Positions 25,271 through 26,954 of a DNA stretch of 26,954 nucleotides are shown here, piece after piece (the stretch's first letter is position 1; every line of letters starts with the position of its first letter). The stretch covers positions 1 to 26,954 of IMG/VR virus record IMGVR_UViG_3300009168_000098; one strand, 5' to 3'. Source of the DNA: a virus. The position numbers and the translations under genes are program-made. The notes under the pieces were generated by a model, which saw nothing but the letters and a program-made list of their open reading frames with translations, was not told the DNA's origin and made no database searches.

Positions 25271-25452
25271 TCATCTTTTAATTCCCTAATAAGTATAACA
25301 TCCAAAGAGATCAGATTCTTTAAATCCTTAATCCTCTCCCTCATATCCTCCAATCTCCTTTCATACATAAGCATAGAATACTCCAAGGATTTAATTTCTG
25401 TCATCCTTGAAGCTATACTCTGCAAAAGCTCTTGTTTTGAAGGATTTTCCAT
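25267..25452 (-). CDS. Small coiled-coil protein
   Basis: 61 residues from ATG 25452, one base after the upstream stop (TAATATG). A frame from 25467 exists but overlaps the upstream gene. Almost entirely heptad-like helix (QSIASRMTEIKSLEYSMLMY then ERRLEDMRERIKDLKNLIS), so probably an oligomer. It is linked by ATGA overlap to the next gene. A packaging accessory role is inferred only from location. Confidence 0.65.
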   Translation of the reverse strand: MENPSKQELLQSIASRMTEIKSLEYSMLMYERRLEDMRERIKDLKNLISLDVILIRELKDE

Positions 25453-25453
25453 A

Positions 25454-25735
25454 TTACACCAATCCATTTATATCATCATCTGATAGCTTACTATCTTCAT
25501 CTTCATCTTCATAATCATCATCATCAACATCCTCTCTATTCAACTCTCTATGCTTATCCTTATACTCAGGATTCACATATTCATCCCTAGTATGTATAAG
25601 CAACTTATCCTGACCTGGTGTACTATTATCAGAGCTCAAGTCAACATAATCAACCCCACTCTCATAAAGTTCCATAAGAAGAGTTAACAACCTATCCAAC
25701 TCAATTTTCTGTATCTTAAATACTCGTTTCATCAT
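25454..25735 (-). CDS. Small acidic-tailed protein, function unknown
   Basis: 93 residues from ATG 25735 (MMKRVFKIQKIELDRLL). An upstream ATG at 25753 would extend the overlap with the previous gene to 38 nt. An N-terminal helical domain of ~40 residues (LDRLLTLLMELYESGVDYVDLS) is followed by a disordered tail with a 15-residue Asp/Glu/Tyr-rich segment. The N-terminal pattern is familiar from small crAss-like genes near the terminase. The acidic tail might mimic DNA or bind a basic partner; this is speculation. Confidence 0.68.
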   Translation of the reverse strand: MMKRVFKIQKIELDRLLTLLMELYESGVDYVDLSSDNSTPGQDKLLIHTRDEYVNPEYKDKHRELNREDVDDDDYEDEDEDSKLSDDDINGLV

Positions 25736-26012
25736 TAATAGTTTTTTGTTCATCTGAAGTTATCTCTGGACCCCACTTATCTTCAGGACACTTACACGTT
25801 AAACACTTAGTCTTTGCACTTAATGTACACCCACATGCTGTACAATGCTCATCAATCCTAAGCGAATGATAATTCTTCCTATTAACAGAATTAAGAGGAC
25901 ACTCCCTACATATCATCATTCTCTCACTGGAAACCTTATCTATCACCTCCTTCATATACTCATCAGGAGATAAATGATTCTTCCACCCCTCAAATATCTG
26001 ACTTAAACTCAT
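25716..26012 (-). CDS. Zinc-ribbon protein upstream of the terminase
   Basis: 98 residues. A helical start (LSQIFEGWKNHL) leads to a Cys cluster: C35-x2-C38 (ICRECPLNS), then HCTACGC around residues 57-63 and KCLTCKC near 69-75, a double-knuckle zinc-binding layout. It starts with an ATGA overlap and its end overlaps the next gene. The pattern recurs, by memory, near the terminase in crAss-like phages. Probably binds nucleic acid or a packaging partner. Confidence 0.78.
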   Translation of the reverse strand: MSLSQIFEGWKNHLSPDEYMKEVIDKVSSERMMICRECPLNSVNRKNYHSLRIDEHCTACGCTLSAKTKCLTCKCPEDKWGPEITSDEQKTINDETSI

Positions 26013-26359
26013 CTCAACTTTGGTTTTAAATGTTCTATATTCTTATTCAACGTAGCAATTTTCATCTCAATATTCCTTCTCCCCTCTTCACCATCCAGGG
26101 ACAGCAGCTGTTGTTCAAGGATGTTTTTAACCAGCAAATATTTATCCATAGTCTTCTGAGCCTTAACTCTAAGAAATATTAACTTCCCAAATCCAGAAAA
26201 CTCTATAGAATTAGATAAGCTAGTTTGCTTAAGAGCTTCTGTAAACTGTTCATTTACAATTATCTCTACTGTCCTTTCAGGAGTTAACAGCTTCTGGCTT
26301 ACCTTCTTTATTAACCATTCCTTCAGAGGCATACTTGAGGGTTTCTCGTTTGGATCCAT
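26009..26359 (-). CDS. IHF/HU-like DNA-binding protein
   Basis: 116 residues. MPLKEWLIKKVSQKLLTPERTVEIIVNEQFTEAL then NSIEFSGFGKLIFL (about residues 10-64) has the helix pair and the 'GFGxF'-type turn of the HU/IHF family, although the long DNA-clasping arm is not obvious. A C-terminal coiled coil (residues 75-114) is an addition. crAss-like phages are known to carry IHF-like genes. The start at 26359 overlaps the upstream gene by 83 nt; ATG 26332 (MPLKEWL) is an alternative. It may bend DNA for packaging or compact it in the head. Confidence 0.75.
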   Translation of the reverse strand: MDPNEKPSSMPLKEWLIKKVSQKLLTPERTVEIIVNEQFTEALKQTSLSNSIEFSGFGKLIFLRVKAQKTMDKYLLVKNILEQQLLSLDGEEGRRNIEMKIATLNKNIEHLKPKLR

Positions 26360-26699
26360 TTTCTTGTATCGTTAGCGTTATCTGTAACATTAAAGGTTTC
26401 GAGAAATCTAGGGCTATTACTGGATTAACAACAATATACTTCCCTGACTTGACAAATATCTTAGACTTCTTCAACTTAGCTACAATATTATTTATCGTAG
26501 GAAAGGAAGAACCATACTTTGCACAAAACTCCTCACGCACTGACGTATATGTAATACTGCCTCTTACTGCTGTGAATGCCACAAGCTGTATCTCCCTGTC
26601 TGTCAAACACAAGTTATTTATGGCTGATAGGATACTGTAGTATCGTTCAGCAACCTGTATGTTATCTTTACACCCCTTTTCTAACTGTTGAACTATCAT
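26277..26699 (-). CDS. Winged-helix-like protein, first gene of the structural operon
   Basis: 140 residues. LTDREIQLVAFTAVRG, then SVREEFCAKYGSSFPTINNIVAKLKKSKIFVK (about residues 32-85), reads as a winged helix-turn-helix with a recognition helix at PTINNIVAKLKK. The pattern recurs in crAss-like phages ahead of the IHF-like gene. It may be the small terminase (DNA recognition) or a regulator of this operon; sequence alone cannot decide. A promoter candidate lies 22 nt upstream. Confidence 0.78.
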   Translation of the reverse strand: MIVQQLEKGCKDNIQVAERYYSILSAINNLCLTDREIQLVAFTAVRGSITYTSVREEFCAKYGSSFPTINNIVAKLKKSKIFVKSGKYIVVNPVIALDFSKPLMLQITLTIQENGSKRETLKYASEGMVNKEGKPEAVNS

Positions 26700-26720
26700 A
26701 ACATTAATGTAATTAATTAA

Positions 26721-26749
26721 ACAAAGTTATAATAATCATTCTGATTATT
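26721..26749 (-). promoter_or_regulatory. Promoter candidate P1 with palindromic spacer
   Basis: On the minus strand TATAACTTTGT (26731-26721) contains TAACTTTG, an exact match to the Bacteroidota -7 TAnnTTTG. A perfect hyphenated palindrome, AATAATCA-GAA-TGATTATT (26749-26731), occupies the spacer directly upstream. A -33 TTTG is not clear (TTTA is present). It would drive the whole minus-strand block starting at 26699. Confidence 0.6.
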
Positions 26750-26775
26750 TTTAAATTTTTTAAAAATTTTTTTTT

Positions 26776-26856
26776 GTTTGTGGGAGTGTATGGGGAGGGT
26801 ACTCCAGTGGAAACCCTCCCTACGGTCGGTGCGGGTTGTGGGTACTCCCGCCAAAC
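26776..26856. other. GC-rich structured element at the divergent junction
   Basis: Outer stem: GTTTG (26776-26780) with CAAAC (26852-26856), and GGGAGT (26782-26787) with ACTCCC (26844-26849). Inner hairpin: GGGAGGGT (26793-26800) with ACCCTCCC (26813-26820), capped by TCC-AGT-GGA. A competing pairing of GGGAGT with ACTCC (26801-26805) exists. GGGTACTCC occurs twice (26797, 26840). It is much richer in G/C than its surroundings and lies in the 189-nt gap before the plus-strand gene, so it would be in that gene's leader. Confidence 0.6.
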
Positions 26857-26888
26857 TAAATCTTAAACTAATTAAATCCTAAAACATT

Positions 26889-26954
26889 ATGAAAACAGTT
26901 ATTATTACAGGAGGACATTTCACGGAAGGTAAAGATACTAACGGACGTGATAAA
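26889..26954 (+). CDS. Start of a divergent gene, possibly an amidase-type lysin (partial)
   Basis: 22 codons from ATG 26889-26891 are open to the window edge: MKTVIITGGHFTEGKDTNGR and onward. The beta-strand followed by GGH resembles the first metal-binding His of N-acetylmuramoyl-L-alanine amidases (amidase_3), but 22 residues are too few for certainty. There is no Shine-Dalgarno site, as elsewhere here. It is the only plus-strand gene seen, marking the divergent boundary of the structural block. Confidence 0.6.
   Translation, partial: MKTVIITGGHFTEGKDTNGRDK

Noticed and set aside
1-26954. CRISPR array, insertion sequence, reverse transcriptase/diversity-generating element
   Set aside because: No regularly spaced repeats, no transposase or reverse transcriptase sequence, and no template/variable repeat pair was seen; the repeats present are coding Thr tracts.

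Overview
This window looks like the virion-structure and packaging module of a crAss-like phage (order Crassvirales), a tailed, podovirus-type phage of Bacteroidota. The evidence is the gene set and its order: a large terminase with a clear Walker A, an 861-residue portal, an acidic coiled-coil scaffold candidate, a crAss-type major capsid protein, several ring/head-tail connector proteins, and a giant 1486-residue protein of the tail 'muzzle' type. A Bacteroidota host is supported by the lack of Shine-Dalgarno sites, by -7 elements resembling TAnnTTTG, and by a SprB-like repeat domain in one fibre. The DNA is AT-rich by eye. Family names rest on remembered sequence patterns, not on a search.

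Layout, in the direction of transcription. All genes from 26699 down to 1 lie on the minus strand, tightly packed with many ATGA or 1-5 nt junctions. (1) 26699-24935: six small early-packaging genes (winged-helix-like, IHF/HU-like, zinc-ribbon, acidic, coiled-coil, terminase-linked). (2) 24945-16931: terminase, portal, an endonuclease VII-type mobile gene, scaffold candidate and major capsid protein. (3) 16927-16308: an HNH endonuclease, then a structured non-coding stretch with three hairpins and a tRNA-like 3' half. (4) 16286-12310: virion proteins, including an abundant-type 388-residue protein followed by a strong hairpin, and a 38-residue Cys-rich microprotein. (5) 12297-8669: a fibre/adhesin cassette (tail-collar fibre, Thr-linker proteins, a repeated ~70-residue domain, a SprB-like fibre), closed by a terminator. 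(6) 8552-1: connector/ring proteins and a muzzle protein that appears split into three consecutive genes, the last running off the window. At the right end a GC-rich structured element separates this block from a divergent plus-strand gene (26889 onward), possibly a lysin.

The genes together make a capsid, fill it, and build the connector, tail and fibres. The most unusual points are: (a) both endonuclease genes start 3 nt after a virion gene's stop (TAAG[G/C]TATG) and end with a re-coded copy of that upstream gene's last codons, suggesting homing elements that carry or capture a substitute 3' end of their target gene; (b) fission of the muzzle gene at Thr-rich repeats, with a fibre-cassette domain fused to its last piece; (c) three promoter candidates whose spacers contain hyphenated palindromes; (d) a possible two-state RNA structure at the divergent junction.
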